Shown: piece after piece, positions 15,648-23,399 of the stretch | How the letters are laid out: every line of letters begins with the position of its first letter | How positions within the stretch are numbered: the stretch's first letter is position 1 | Source of the DNA: a virus | Length of the DNA: 23,399 nucleotides | IMG/VR virus record: IMGVR_UViG_3300032087_006008 | Location: 1-23,399 of that record | Direction: 5' to 3' (one strand) | Made by a program: the position numbers and the translations under genes | The notes under the pieces: model-generated | The model's database searches: none | What the model saw: only the letters and a program-made list of their open reading frames with translations | What the model was told of the DNA's origin: nothing

Positions 15648-17510
15648 AAGAGTATCATCTATATAAAATTCAACAGTAAATTGAACATTTAAATTTGCAT
15701 TCCCGCTATCACAATCAAAAGAAAACATCAAATAATCTCCTTGGCTAAAATCTAAGTTAGATTGGCCGCCAGCATTACTGCCTGCAAAATTACTATAACC
15801 TAATGTCACTTTTTGGTTCGCGTCAGCAGCCAGATGTAATTGGCTATTAGCCGTTGTGCCCTCATCATCAAAGCCTTGCACGTAAGCTGAATCAGTTGTT
15901 GTTAATTTTGTACCGGCGGGCAAGCTACTGCCGGTGTATACATACAAGGTCATGTTAGTTTGGCTTGACTGGTTATTTTTAGCGGCAGCCCGAATAGACA
16001 AAATTCTTCCATCATGTGGCGCAATTGATGCCCATTTGGCAGTTATAGTATTTCCTTCTGTATCATCGGTTCGGTCGAATGGGGGCGCCAAAAGAGGACT
16101 GAAAGGCTGCAATGCAGAGGCGTAATAAGGCACTGAAAAAGTTTGTAAAAATCTTCCTCTACAATAATTTCCAGCAGTATTCCCTCCTTGATCATAATAT
16201 GCAGACGCTTCCATTGTGCCTTTAAATCTAACGTTGCCGCTAGTATCCAAACGCATTGCGTTGTTTGTAGTATTCGTGTCGAAAACATATTGACCATCAG
16301 TTGGCGCTGCCTGACTACTATAATGAATCATAAAATAATTGTTGTCTGGATTGGCATTGTCTTTGTATGCCCCAGTCATCCAATTTGCTATTTCATTAGA
16401 TCCAATTTTATTGGGAAATGCAATTAAACTATGCTGATCCGCAGCCGCAGCATTCGAAGTATTTCTTATTAATATTTTAGTTCCATTGTTGTCAGAGGAA
16501 TTAAACTCACCCACAATATTATTACTGTCAGTAACATTAAACTTGCGAGTAAATCCAGTTGCACCCACATCCAAGCTGCCTGCTCTAAAATTAACAGAAT
16601 CAGAACCAAGAGTAACTGCAGAAACATTTCGTATTCCTAAATTAGTTCCGTCCCAAACCATTTGTTGCTCTAAGGATGTAGAACCGACTGTTCTTGTAAA
16701 TCGTAAAATTGAATTGGGGGATCCGCTAGCAACTCTGTTTTCTAATTTTAATGCTACATTATCTGCCCCAGAGCTTTCATAAACGTGTAATCTTGCATCT
16801 GGAGATAGCTCATTTATTCCAACTCTTTTATTCGAACTTTTTGCAAATATAGCCGCAGCGCTTGTATCTCCAACTATGTGAACGTCTTGACTAGCAGATT
16901 TCTCTAAAAATAATCCGCTTTGTGATTTAACTTCTCCTGTACTCGGATCAAGAATTACGTTATTAGTTCCAGTCGCAGCTAAATCACCTACTACTTCTAA
17001 TTGATAGCCAACAGTTGCGCTTGACGGATTTACTCCAATTCCTACATTACCGTTGGTTTGAATAATTAAGACATGTGAACTGCCATTATAAATTGAAAAT
17101 AAATCAGCTACTCCTGCTCCTGTAAAATTTCCATGAGGCGCATAAATGGACCATGTTTGCGCATCATTTTTCATGACTAAATGAGGATATCCATTTGTAG
17201 CATTAGAATAAATTCTTAAATTAGCTGTTGCCACAGCTGTAGTTTCTAAATCTAACTTATAATCCGGCGTGTTTGTTCCGACTCCAACATTCCCGCCATC
17301 TTTGATAAAAAGACCATAATTGCCACCATCATCAGTAATTTTTAGCCCACCGCCATCTGCTGCCCATATTTGATATTTTTTGTTAAGGTTGGTGATGGAG
17401 ACATGTTTTGTAGTCGGATTTGTAGATGATTCATTATAATCCCCAATAAATAACAAATCATTTACGTTTGGAGGTCCACCTAAATCGTTATATTCTAATA
17501 TTTTGCCCAT
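15645..17510 (-). CDS. Fibre-like structural protein with GNVGIG repeats and C-terminal beta sandwich
   Basis: The 621-residue protein opens with a linker of the kind seen in many phage fibres, with 'PPNVNDLLFIGDYN' at about 13-26. It has GNVGVGTNTPDYKLDL at about 73-88, NGNVGIGVNPSS at about 153, and KRVGINELSPDARLHV at about 228. Each opens a module with strands of the 'L.v' type, like those in the protein at 1-4708. The last 180 residues (from about 435) have no repeats and look like one compact beta sandwich, with strands such as MTLYVYTGSSLPAG and a final VQFTVEFYIDD. That end is a plausible trimer cap or receptor-binding head. Trimeric fibre function is inferred. It sits between two paralogous structural genes, two bases after the first and overlapping the second by one base. 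Confidence 0.78.
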   Translation of the reverse strand: MGKILEYNDLGGPPNVNDLLFIGDYNESSTNPTTKHVSITNLNKKYQIWAADGGGLKITDDGGNYGLFIKDGGNVGVGTNTPDYKLDLETTAVATANLRIYSNATNGYPHLVMKNDAQTWSIYAPHGNFTGAGVADLFSIYNGSSHVLIIQTNGNVGIGVNPSSATVGYQLEVVGDLAATGTNNVILDPSTGEVKSQSGLFLEKSASQDVHIVGDTSAAAIFAKSSNKRVGINELSPDARLHVYESSGADNVALKLENRVASGSPNSILRFTRTVGSTSLEQQMVWDGTNLGIRNVSAVTLGSDSVNFRAGSLDVGATGFTRKFNVTDSNNIVGEFNSSDNNGTKILIRNTSNAAAADQHSLIAFPNKIGSNEIANWMTGAYKDNANPDNNYFMIHYSSQAAPTDGQYVFDTNTTNNAMRLDTSGNVRFKGTMEASAYYDQGGNTAGNYCRGRFLQTFSVPYYASALQPFSPLLAPPFDRTDDTEGNTITAKWASIAPHDGRILSIRAAAKNNQSSQTNMTLYVYTGSSLPAGTKLTTTDSAYVQGFDDEGTTANSQLHLAADANQKVTLGYSNFAGSNAGGQSNLDFSQGDYLMFSFDCDSGNANLNVQFTVEFYIDDTL

Positions 17511-17512
17511 TT

Positions 17513-18451
17513 TTAGTCTTTATTGTAATAGTCTTTAAATTCTAAATTTACACTTAAAACACCATCAACACTTGATTCAATACTCTCTGACACCAAATGT
17601 CCAGTCGTGCTTAAAAATTCATATCTTGTTATGCCGTCGCCGTCGTCTCCCAAACAATCTCCATTATTATCCTGCAAACAAAGCTTGTCTCCAACTACTG
17701 CATGGCCATCTAAGGTTTCTGATTTTTTGCCAAGTCTAATTTCAACGCCCAAAGTTTGATAATTACCACTTCTAATATTGTCGATCATGTTGGCTGTTTC
17801 ATAATCATCCATCTCAATAGTTAAGTTGGTTGTAATTTCTATCGGATATTCAGTTAATACTTCAGACGGCGCATAATATATTTCGCTAGTCTTTTGATCT
17901 AACGTATAAATAGGAATGCGGTTGATGTTATAACTTTGAGAGGCCGAAACTGCTCTATTAGTGCCCGAACCATCAAAAGTTAAAAATACTGATTCATGAT
18001 TAACGACACCTAAATTTTGAAGGGGAGCAACGCCCGAGTAGTCTAATTCACCTTCTCTGACGCCGCTCCCCAACTGGCCAAAAACAGCAAAACTTGACTC
18101 GATTGTCGGGACGTCTTGCACATCGCAATTTATACTATAACTGGTTAGATAACCGGTGTTAAATCCATATACTTTTTCTGCTCCGTCTAATTCAACTCCA
18201 TATAATAAAGTGCCAGAAACTGGAGCTTCTCCAGTCAAGCCTAAAACTGGATCTTGATACAGCATGTCGCGGGTCATTGACATTTCGCCACGAAGAGGCT
18301 CGGCTATCACTTCTTGCACGAAGCCTGCACCTAAAGCCCTAATTGTTTTTTGAGCAACGCTATACCCCGCACTTAAATTACGTATACCAGATACACCGGT
18401 TCCACCGAGGTAAAAAATTTGTTCGTAACTTGGTGAGGCGTTGTTGGGCAT
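17513..18451 (-). CDS. Tail structural protein, possible tube-like fold (paralogue of 14824-15645)
   Basis: The 312-residue, acidic, beta-rich protein follows the tape measure with a TAATG overlap. No enzyme motif or membrane segment is visible. Its middle has GYLTSYSINCDVQDVPTIES (from residue 100) closing in FAVFGQL, and a later strand run PIEITTNLTIEMDDYET. An acidic, calcium-loop-like DNNGDCLGDDGDG sits near 263-275, and a D-G turn before the last strand. These landmarks recur in order in the 273-residue protein at 14824-15645. In lambda the tail tube gene lies before the tape measure, so this may be a distal-tail or baseplate-like ring rather than the major tube; the true tube gene is expected beyond the right edge. 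The metal-loop idea is from residue pattern only. Confidence 0.72.
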   Translation of the reverse strand: MPNNASPSYEQIFYLGGTGVSGIRNLSAGYSVAQKTIRALGAGFVQEVIAEPLRGEMSMTRDMLYQDPVLGLTGEAPVSGTLLYGVELDGAEKVYGFNTGYLTSYSINCDVQDVPTIESSFAVFGQLGSGVREGELDYSGVAPLQNLGVVNHESVFLTFDGSGTNRAVSASQSYNINRIPIYTLDQKTSEIYYAPSEVLTEYPIEITTNLTIEMDDYETANMIDNIRSGNYQTLGVEIRLGKKSETLDGHAVVGDKLCLQDNNGDCLGDDGDGITRYEFLSTTGHLVSESIESSVDGVLSVNLEFKDYYNKD

Positions 18452-18453
18452 TA
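18449..18453 (-). other. TAATG stop-start overlap, tape measure to 17513-18451 gene
   Basis: The tape measure stop TAA and the next ATG share one base. An AAGG lies just upstream. This favours re-initiation by the same ribosome, keeping the two products in a set ratio. Confidence 0.85.
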
Positions 18454-21400
18454 TCCTTGTCTTGATGTTTTGCTAAGAGAGCCTCCTAGCCTTTGTTCAT
18501 CTTGTATAACTTGAAGAACGGCTGAGCGAATTCTTTCGCTCAACTCTTTTCCTTCTGTAGCTCGATCTCTGTTGCTTTCTTCGTTAGCGTTTTTGTTGCC
18601 AGTGTTGTCGGAGCCTTGGTTTGAACCTGCGCCACCAACGTTTACATTTATTGAAATGTTGTTTGTATTAGCGCCAGTTTGATTGTTCAATGGTGCAGCT
18701 TGTGGACCGACCATACCTCCTGCTTGCATAGTCGGAATCAATCCTCCGTTTAATCGACCCATGAAGCCAAGACCGTACTTGCGTACAGCGCGATTATTCA
18801 TTACAAATTCGCCACCTGCCATGTAAGCTGGAACGCTGTCTCTATTTATGAAGCCGCCAGAAATTTTACCCCCACCTTTACCTTTAGCATGAGCTTGACC
18901 ATGTATATTGAAAAAGTTTCTTCTTGCGTCTGGACCGGTGCCCAGATAACTCATCTCATCGAACGCATTCTCGAGCCTAGCGTCAATGCGGGCATTCAAC
19001 GCCCTCTTAAATGACTTAGGTACCCTGTGTTTCATTGAAGGGTCTAACCCCAAGTTAGTTGCCTGAACACCAGTTAAGAACTTTTGGCCTTTAAATTGAG
19101 CAAGTGCTGCGTCACTACCTTCTATATTATAACCTTTCAAAAATGAACCTGTTCGCGTTAGCGCTAAACTTTCACCGGCATCATTTGTGGTTCCAGCTGT
19201 CATTTGTTCCATCTGTTTAGCGTTTTGTCCTTCTTGGATTCTTCCGCTGATAGCGCTAATTCCCTTGGAAATTCCCACGCTCATTAAGGTGCTCAAAAAC
19301 TGTGTTTTCAGGGCTTTTCTTTCCGCTTTCTTTTGCTGCTTCTTTTGGTACTCTTCCATAGCTTTTTCTCTAGCTTCGGCCAATTCCGGATTATCAGAAG
19401 CTAAAAAGTAACCACTCATACGATCGCTTTTTACGCTTTCGTTTAGCGTCATCATTCCACCGTTTGCAAAGCGAGGAAATGAACCAAAATTTAAGCTATC
19501 TAAAACCGCTTTGCCTCCCATTCCTCGAACAGCCTTTCGATTTAAAACATATTCTCCATCTTCAAGTAAGGCAGGATTTCTATCTCCAGTTCTGTTGCCA
19601 GAAATATACATTCCGTTTCTTGCTTTTATAATTCCTCCGTTTTGAGAATTACGAAAGCCCGAATCTGCCATTCCAAGCAAATTAGTAAAGTTACTCATCG
19701 AATACTCAAGTGAAGCGCGACGAATCATTTTCAACATATCAATAGCAACGCCTCTCATAGCATCTCCAAAAGTTTCAGCCTTGTCTAATGACACTTCAAG
19801 TGCATTAACCATTCCGTCTCTGAATGCAGTTGGCAAATCTCTTCCCAATCTACCATATATATATTCTGTTTCTTCGTATATATCTAGCATACCTTCTGTA
19901 AATTGGGTTCTAAAAGAACGCGCATCCTGATCCAAACTTATTTTTCTATTATTAGTTTGTTCGCGTAGTTCGTCAGATATAGCTTGTTCAGTATCTAGTT
20001 TCTTTTTACCTAAATTGATTTCTCTTAGTAAAGCGTCTATTCTTCTTTTTTCTGCTTTTCCTACCTGATCGTCTTCTAATTGTGCTCGACGCTCATTCAA
20101 CTTTGTTATTACTTCTTCTTGAGTTTTAACATCTTCTAATGTTGCGGCTAAATTTTTTGCTGCCTTTTCTTCAGTTTCATAATCAAATTTTCTTTCGCCT
20201 AAAGGATTATCTACTCTTACCGGAGGTAAACTTCCACTTTCAGGTATCGCGGAGGCGCCTCCCCCCATCTTACGGTTTAAAATACCTTTTCTTTTTGCAT
20301 CAAATGCTGCTTGAGCTGGAGTAGCGAACATATCTGCACCAGCCATCCGGGCATCTTTAAGGTTTGCATATCCAAGCCTTGTAGCATCAGCTTCTGTGAA
20401 ATTGGGACGAGATCCCATAGCCACTAAGTCACTTTGTTTTTGAAACTCAAATATCAATTCTTGCATAGTATCATTTAAAGAATTTTGTGATTTGAGAAGC
20501 TCATTATCTAATGCGATTTGTTGCTTCTGTACCAATAAGGCATTTGCTTTTTGTACGCTACTTTGAGTAGCCTCCGCCCTTCTTCCTTCAAATTCTAAAT
20601 CTGATATTTGCCGCTGAATTGCTGCTCTTGCTTTTATGCGTCTACTTTCCGTATTAAGTCCTGTGCCGCGAAAATTACGAGGATCTTCAAGGCTGCCTTG
20701 CAATATATTTATTCTACGTTGGCGTGTCGCATTCTCATCTACTAAATTCATTGCGCGACGATTTTCCATAGCGCTCATTGCATCAGTTAAAATAGCCTGT
20801 CTTTCAGTATTTTCTCTTCGTTTTTGTTCTACTTCTAATTTGGCCTGTGTTATTTTTTCGTCTAAATTAATATTTGTTAATTGGTCATTATAAGTAATGC
20901 GTAATTCATTTATTAGTTTGGTGAGCTTTTCTTGTTCTTTACTATTAGCCGAAGTAAATTCAGCGAAAGCGTCTAATCCGGCGTTAATGTCTTGAGAAAA
21001 AAGATTGGCAGCTGCCTCTAACTTTCTTATGCTTATATCTCCAGCAGCCGATTGGCCTGCTTTAATTGCATCCATTATTCTGGTAGAATTTGCTTGCGCG
21101 GTTGTGGCTATTAATTTAGCGCGCTGATCTGCAAAACCAGCACTAGCTTGGCCCTGCGCCAAACTTCCGATTGATAACCCCCTACCAGCCCCGCTTAATA
21201 AATCTATCCTTTCTGTGGTGAATGCTTTTCTAACTTTTGCTATGTTATCAAGTGATTTAACCATCGAGCCTAAACTTTCGGTAAGGCGGGTGATATTAGA
21301 TTTTGCATTTATAAAGCTTTCTTGAGCAAAATCTATTTCCTTACCAAGAGCGCTGCTGGAGTCCCCCAGTGATTTTGTGGTTTGCTGAAAATCATTTACT

Positions 21401-23399
21401 AATTTTACTACCTCCGCAAAACCCACGAAACTTTGTTTTGTAAATTGATTATTAACCTGAATTTCATCTGCAAAAAATCTTCCATCTGTAACCTCCTGCA
21501 AACGTTGAAAGAAATTGCCTAAATTCTCCGCATCTTTTTCGTCAAACCCAGCTCGAAAACTTACTAATTTATCTGCTATTGCGCTCGCATCAAAAGCGAA
21601 ATCTCCTCTACCTTCTCCAAACAGTGCCATTATACCACTCCCGCCTTCTTCAGCAAGCAGGTCACTTAATTCTTTCATTTGGGCTTCATTTAAATTGCCC
21701 ATAAGCTTGAAAAAATCACCATATTGTTTTTTAAGATTACTTAAAGCTGTTTTGTCTAAATCAAAGCGTATTCCGTCTGGCCCAATCGATCTTGTTAAAA
21801 TACGATTTGCGTCCTTTTCCGTCCCTATCCCCCCGCCTTCTTCTTGCAAACGTTTAATATTAGTAGCTACTCTTCCTCCAATCGCTCCAGATTCTCTCCT
21901 TAACTCATATGCTTCTAATTTTTTAACCATTTCGTCAACACTAGTGCCCGCTTCACTGAAAGCAGTTTGAAGATTTACATCTTTAATCTCATCAAAGTTT
22001 TTAGCTAAACGTTTTTGCGCGTCTTCAAATTCTTCTGGTGAAATAGCCGCAGCTAAATCTCGTGACGCCTGAATATATTCACGCGCCGCGTTAGTGTTGT
22101 TATCAGTTTCTTGTTGGTATTCTTTGGATTCTCTTTCTAATTGCTCAAGACTTTTTCCAGCATCCATTGCAGACACCCCTAGACCAATCAAAGCTCCTCC
22201 CACTCCACCAATAGCGGCTCCCAATGGACCAAACATCATGCCCATGGCCGCGCCTGTACCCGCACCTGTCAAAGCTCCAGATAAAACTTGGCCTGTTGCA
22301 TTGCCTTCTCCGAATCCTTGCTCAATGGCTCCAGCCAACATAGGAGCCCCCATTGTTAAACCCATTCCTACTCCCATACCGCCCATAGGGCCACGGCTCA
22401 TGCGTGCGTTCAAAGCGCTCATACGACCTCCTATACCTACTGCACCGCCCCTACTAGCTGCTAATCTATCTGCTGCAGCAGCTCTACGGTTAACAGCTGC
22501 AGTTACTTTTTTTTCTGCCGCATTAGTCAGCTGCATACTTTGCGTTAATTGTTTAGTTTTTGCATTCAACTGTTCACGGCTCATGTTACCTTTACGATAA
22601 TCATTTATAGCATCATTTAATTCTGTGGCAAGTTGTTTTTGTAGCGATTCTATTAAAGCAGCATGGCCTTTTCCTTTTTTAGCTGTTAGTCCTCCCGGCA
22701 AATTTAAAGCGTAATTTGGGACATATCCTTTGGAAGCTCCAACTACATCTTTTAATCCTCTAGGCTCATCCCGTGTGTTTGTTACAGCTAATCCAGCTGG
22801 GTTATTAGGCCCAGCCAATCTGCTTGAACGCCCCACACGAATAGATCCCAAAGGAACTCCTGCGGCAGCCTCTCTTTCTACCGCATCTCCAAGTGCAGCA
22901 AAATTAGGAACATAACCTCCCGCAGCGCGCCCTCTATTTTTTAATACCTGCTCTGCAAACTTGCCGTCATTACCTTGGCTAACCGAACCTTTAAAATCTC
23001 CAAATCTTGCTGAGGTCTTCATGCCTCCAACAAATAATTTTTTTACAGCAGGGCTCATGACCGTATCTAAAGTCATTCCGTCTGGAGTAGCATTTTTATC
23101 GTTGACCATTCGGCCGATCAAAGCTTCAAAAAATGCTCCCTTAAGAGCAGCTATTGCACCGGGAGCACCTTCTTTGCTCATGAATGGTTGCAATTCTTGC
23201 TCTGAAACAGGAATTTTTTTGACAAATTCAGGGTGTATACTACTGATCACAGTGTTAGCTGCGCTAACTATACTATCATCCAAAACTTCATCAATTTTTA
23301 CTAAATTGCTAAGTTGATTTTCTGCATTATTAGCAATACCTCTTCTATTAAAAATAACTCCTTCTGCACCGTATTGTTTTACTTTATCTGCGCTTTTAA
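18451..23399 (-). CDS. Tape measure protein (N-terminus beyond right edge)
   Basis: The frame is open from the stop at 18451 to the right edge, at least 1648 residues. An apparent TTG start at 23283 is not the real one: 38 further codons upstream are open and read as ordinary protein. The tape measure fills the tail tube and sets its length. Evidence is the size, a Gly/Ala/Met-rich hydrophobic zone (about nucleotides 22390-22170), and long charged helical, coiled-coil-like stretches (about 20930-20430 and 20180-19930). Repeated motifs known in tape measures are also present. Two are GGYVPNFA and KGYVPNYA near 22919-22896 and 22731-22708; two more are GEYVLNRKAVRG near 19557 and GEFVMNNRAVRKYG near 18815. 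No lysozyme or NlpC/P60 motif was seen. Position ahead of the M, L, K, I, J order supports the call. Confidence 0.92.
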   Translation of the reverse strand, partial: KSADKVKQYGAEGVIFNRRGIANNAENQLSNLVKIDEVLDDSIVSAANTVISSIHPEFVKKIPVSEQELQPFMSKEGAPGAIAALKGAFFEALIGRMVNDKNATPDGMTLDTVMSPAVKKLFVGGMKTSARFGDFKGSVSQGNDGKFAEQVLKNRGRAAGGYVPNFAALGDAVEREAAAGVPLGSIRVGRSSRLAGPNNPAGLAVTNTRDEPRGLKDVVGASKGYVPNYALNLPGGLTAKKGKGHAALIESLQKQLATELNDAINDYRKGNMSREQLNAKTKQLTQSMQLTNAAEKKVTAAVNRRAAAADRLAASRGGAVGIGGRMSALNARMSRGPMGGMGVGMGLTMGAPMLAGAIEQGFGEGNATGQVLSGALTGAGTGAAMGMMFGPLGAAIGGVGGALIGLGVSAMDAGKSLEQLERESKEYQQETDNNTNAAREYIQASRDLAAAISPEEFEDAQKRLAKNFDEIKDVNLQTAFSEAGTSVDEMVKKLEAYELRRESGAIGGRVATNIKRLQEEGGGIGTEKDANRILTRSIGPDGIRFDLDKTALSNLKKQYGDFFKLMGNLNEAQMKELSDLLAEEGGSGIMALFGEGRGDFAFDASAIADKLVSFRAGFDEKDAENLGNFFQRLQEVTDGRFFADEIQVNNQFTKQSFVGFAEVVKLVNDFQQTTKSLGDSSSALGKEIDFAQESFINAKSNITRLTESLGSMVKSLDNIAKVRKAFTTERIDLLSGAGRGLSIGSLAQGQASAGFADQRAKLIATTAQANSTRIMDAIKAGQSAAGDISIRKLEAAANLFSQDINAGLDAFAEFTSANSKEQEKLTKLINELRITYNDQLTNINLDEKITQAKLEVEQKRRENTERQAILTDAMSAMENRRAMNLVDENATRQRRINILQGSLEDPRNFRGTGLNTESRRIKARAAIQRQISDLEFEGRRAEATQSSVQKANALLVQKQQIALDNELLKSQNSLNDTMQELIFEFQKQSDLVAMGSRPNFTEADATRLGYANLKDARMAGADMFATPAQAAFDAKRKGILNRKMGGGASAIPESGSLPPVRVDNPLGERKFDYETEEKAAKNLAATLEDVKTQEEVITKLNERRAQLEDDQVGKAEKRRIDALLREINLGKKKLDTEQAISDELREQTNNRKISLDQDARSFRTQFTEGMLDIYEETEYIYGRLGRDLPTAFRDGMVNALEVSLDKAETFGDAMRGVAIDMLKMIRRASLEYSMSNFTNLLGMADSGFRNSQNGGIIKARNGMYISGNRTGDRNPALLEDGEYVLNRKAVRGMGGKAVLDSLNFGSFPRFANGGMMTLNESVKSDRMSGYFLASDNPELAEAREKAMEEYQKKQQKKAERKALKTQFLSTLMSVGISKGISAISGRIQEGQNAKQMEQMTAGTTNDAGESLALTRTGSFLKGYNIEGSDAALAQFKGQKFLTGVQATNLGLDPSMKHRVPKSFKRALNARIDARLENAFDEMSYLGTGPDARRNFFNIHGQAHAKGKGGGKISGGFINRDSVPAYMAGGEFVMNNRAVRKYGLGFMGRLNGGLIPTMQAGGMVGPQAAPLNNQTGANTNNISINVNVGGAGSNQGSDNTGNKNANEESNRDRATEGKELSERIRSAVLQVIQDEQRLGGSLSKTSRQG

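Noticed and set aside
16043-16297. Minus-strand 84-residue frame within the fibre-like gene
   Set aside because: Same strand but a different frame from the well-supported 15645-17510 gene, with no motif of its own.
21515-22600. Plus-strand frames of 151 and 168 residues opposite the tape measure
   Set aside because: Pro/Ala/Ser-rich composition is the antisense of Gly/Ala-rich tape measure codons, with no supporting start site or motif.
23281-23283. TTG as the start of the tape measure
   Set aside because: The frame is open for 38 more codons up to the edge, and there is no clear ribosome binding site for the TTG.

Overview
The window lies entirely inside the tail gene cluster of a tailed double-stranded DNA phage or prophage. 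All ten supported genes are on the minus strand, so transcription runs from right to left. Nine junctions are overlaps or gaps of at most 19 bases, so there is no room for internal promoters or terminators, and I see no RNA gene, integrase, transposase, CRISPR array or host gene. Gene order and motifs match the distal-tail module of lambda-like siphophages: tape measure (H), then M, L, K, I and J, then a fibre. The sequence is AT-rich. Together with the GNVGIGT-type fibre repeats, the collagen-like repeats and the GYVPNFA motif in the tape measure, it resembles uncultured marine phages, but this is a resemblance from memory and the host cannot be read from the sequence.

In transcription order: (1) 23399-18451, a very large tape measure protein whose reading frame stays open through the right edge. 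(2) 18451-14824, three genes with no counterpart between H and M in lambda: two proteins that look like paralogues of each other, possibly with a tail-tube-like fold, with a GNVGIG-repeat fibre protein between them. (3) 14824-13610, a gpM-like protein in which the M domain and a Trp/Tyr-rich side module are both duplicated. (4) 13610-10431, a large adhesin-like protein with FN3-like, glycine-rich and LamG-like parts, placed between M and L. (5) 10428-8974, a gpL-like tail-tip protein with the four conserved cysteines but about 260 residues inserted between the second and third. (6) 9047-8643, a JAMM/MPN peptidase equal to the first half of lambda gpK only. (7) 8623-7901, a gpI-like assembly protein. 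(8) 7908-4711, a gpJ-like tail-tip protein. (9) 4708-1, a giant fibre whose frame is open through the left edge (I read all 1569 codons without a stop). It carries FN3-like domains, collagen-like Gly-X-Y arrays and seven GNVGIG modules.

The genes would act together to build a long flexible tail. The tape measure sets tail length. The M, L, K, I and J homologues form and mature the tip. Four separate proteins (1-4708, 10431-13610, 13610-14824, 15645-17510) carry repeat-rich or lectin-like parts suited to surface binding. The unusual points are the number of such parts, the three-gene cassette between H and M, tandem duplication inside several tip proteins, and a GC-rich patch near 241-600 in the left fibre that suggests domain acquisition. 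I found no clearly new enzymatic or defence system. The most open question is a faint nuclease-like motif set in the N-terminal part of the tape measure.
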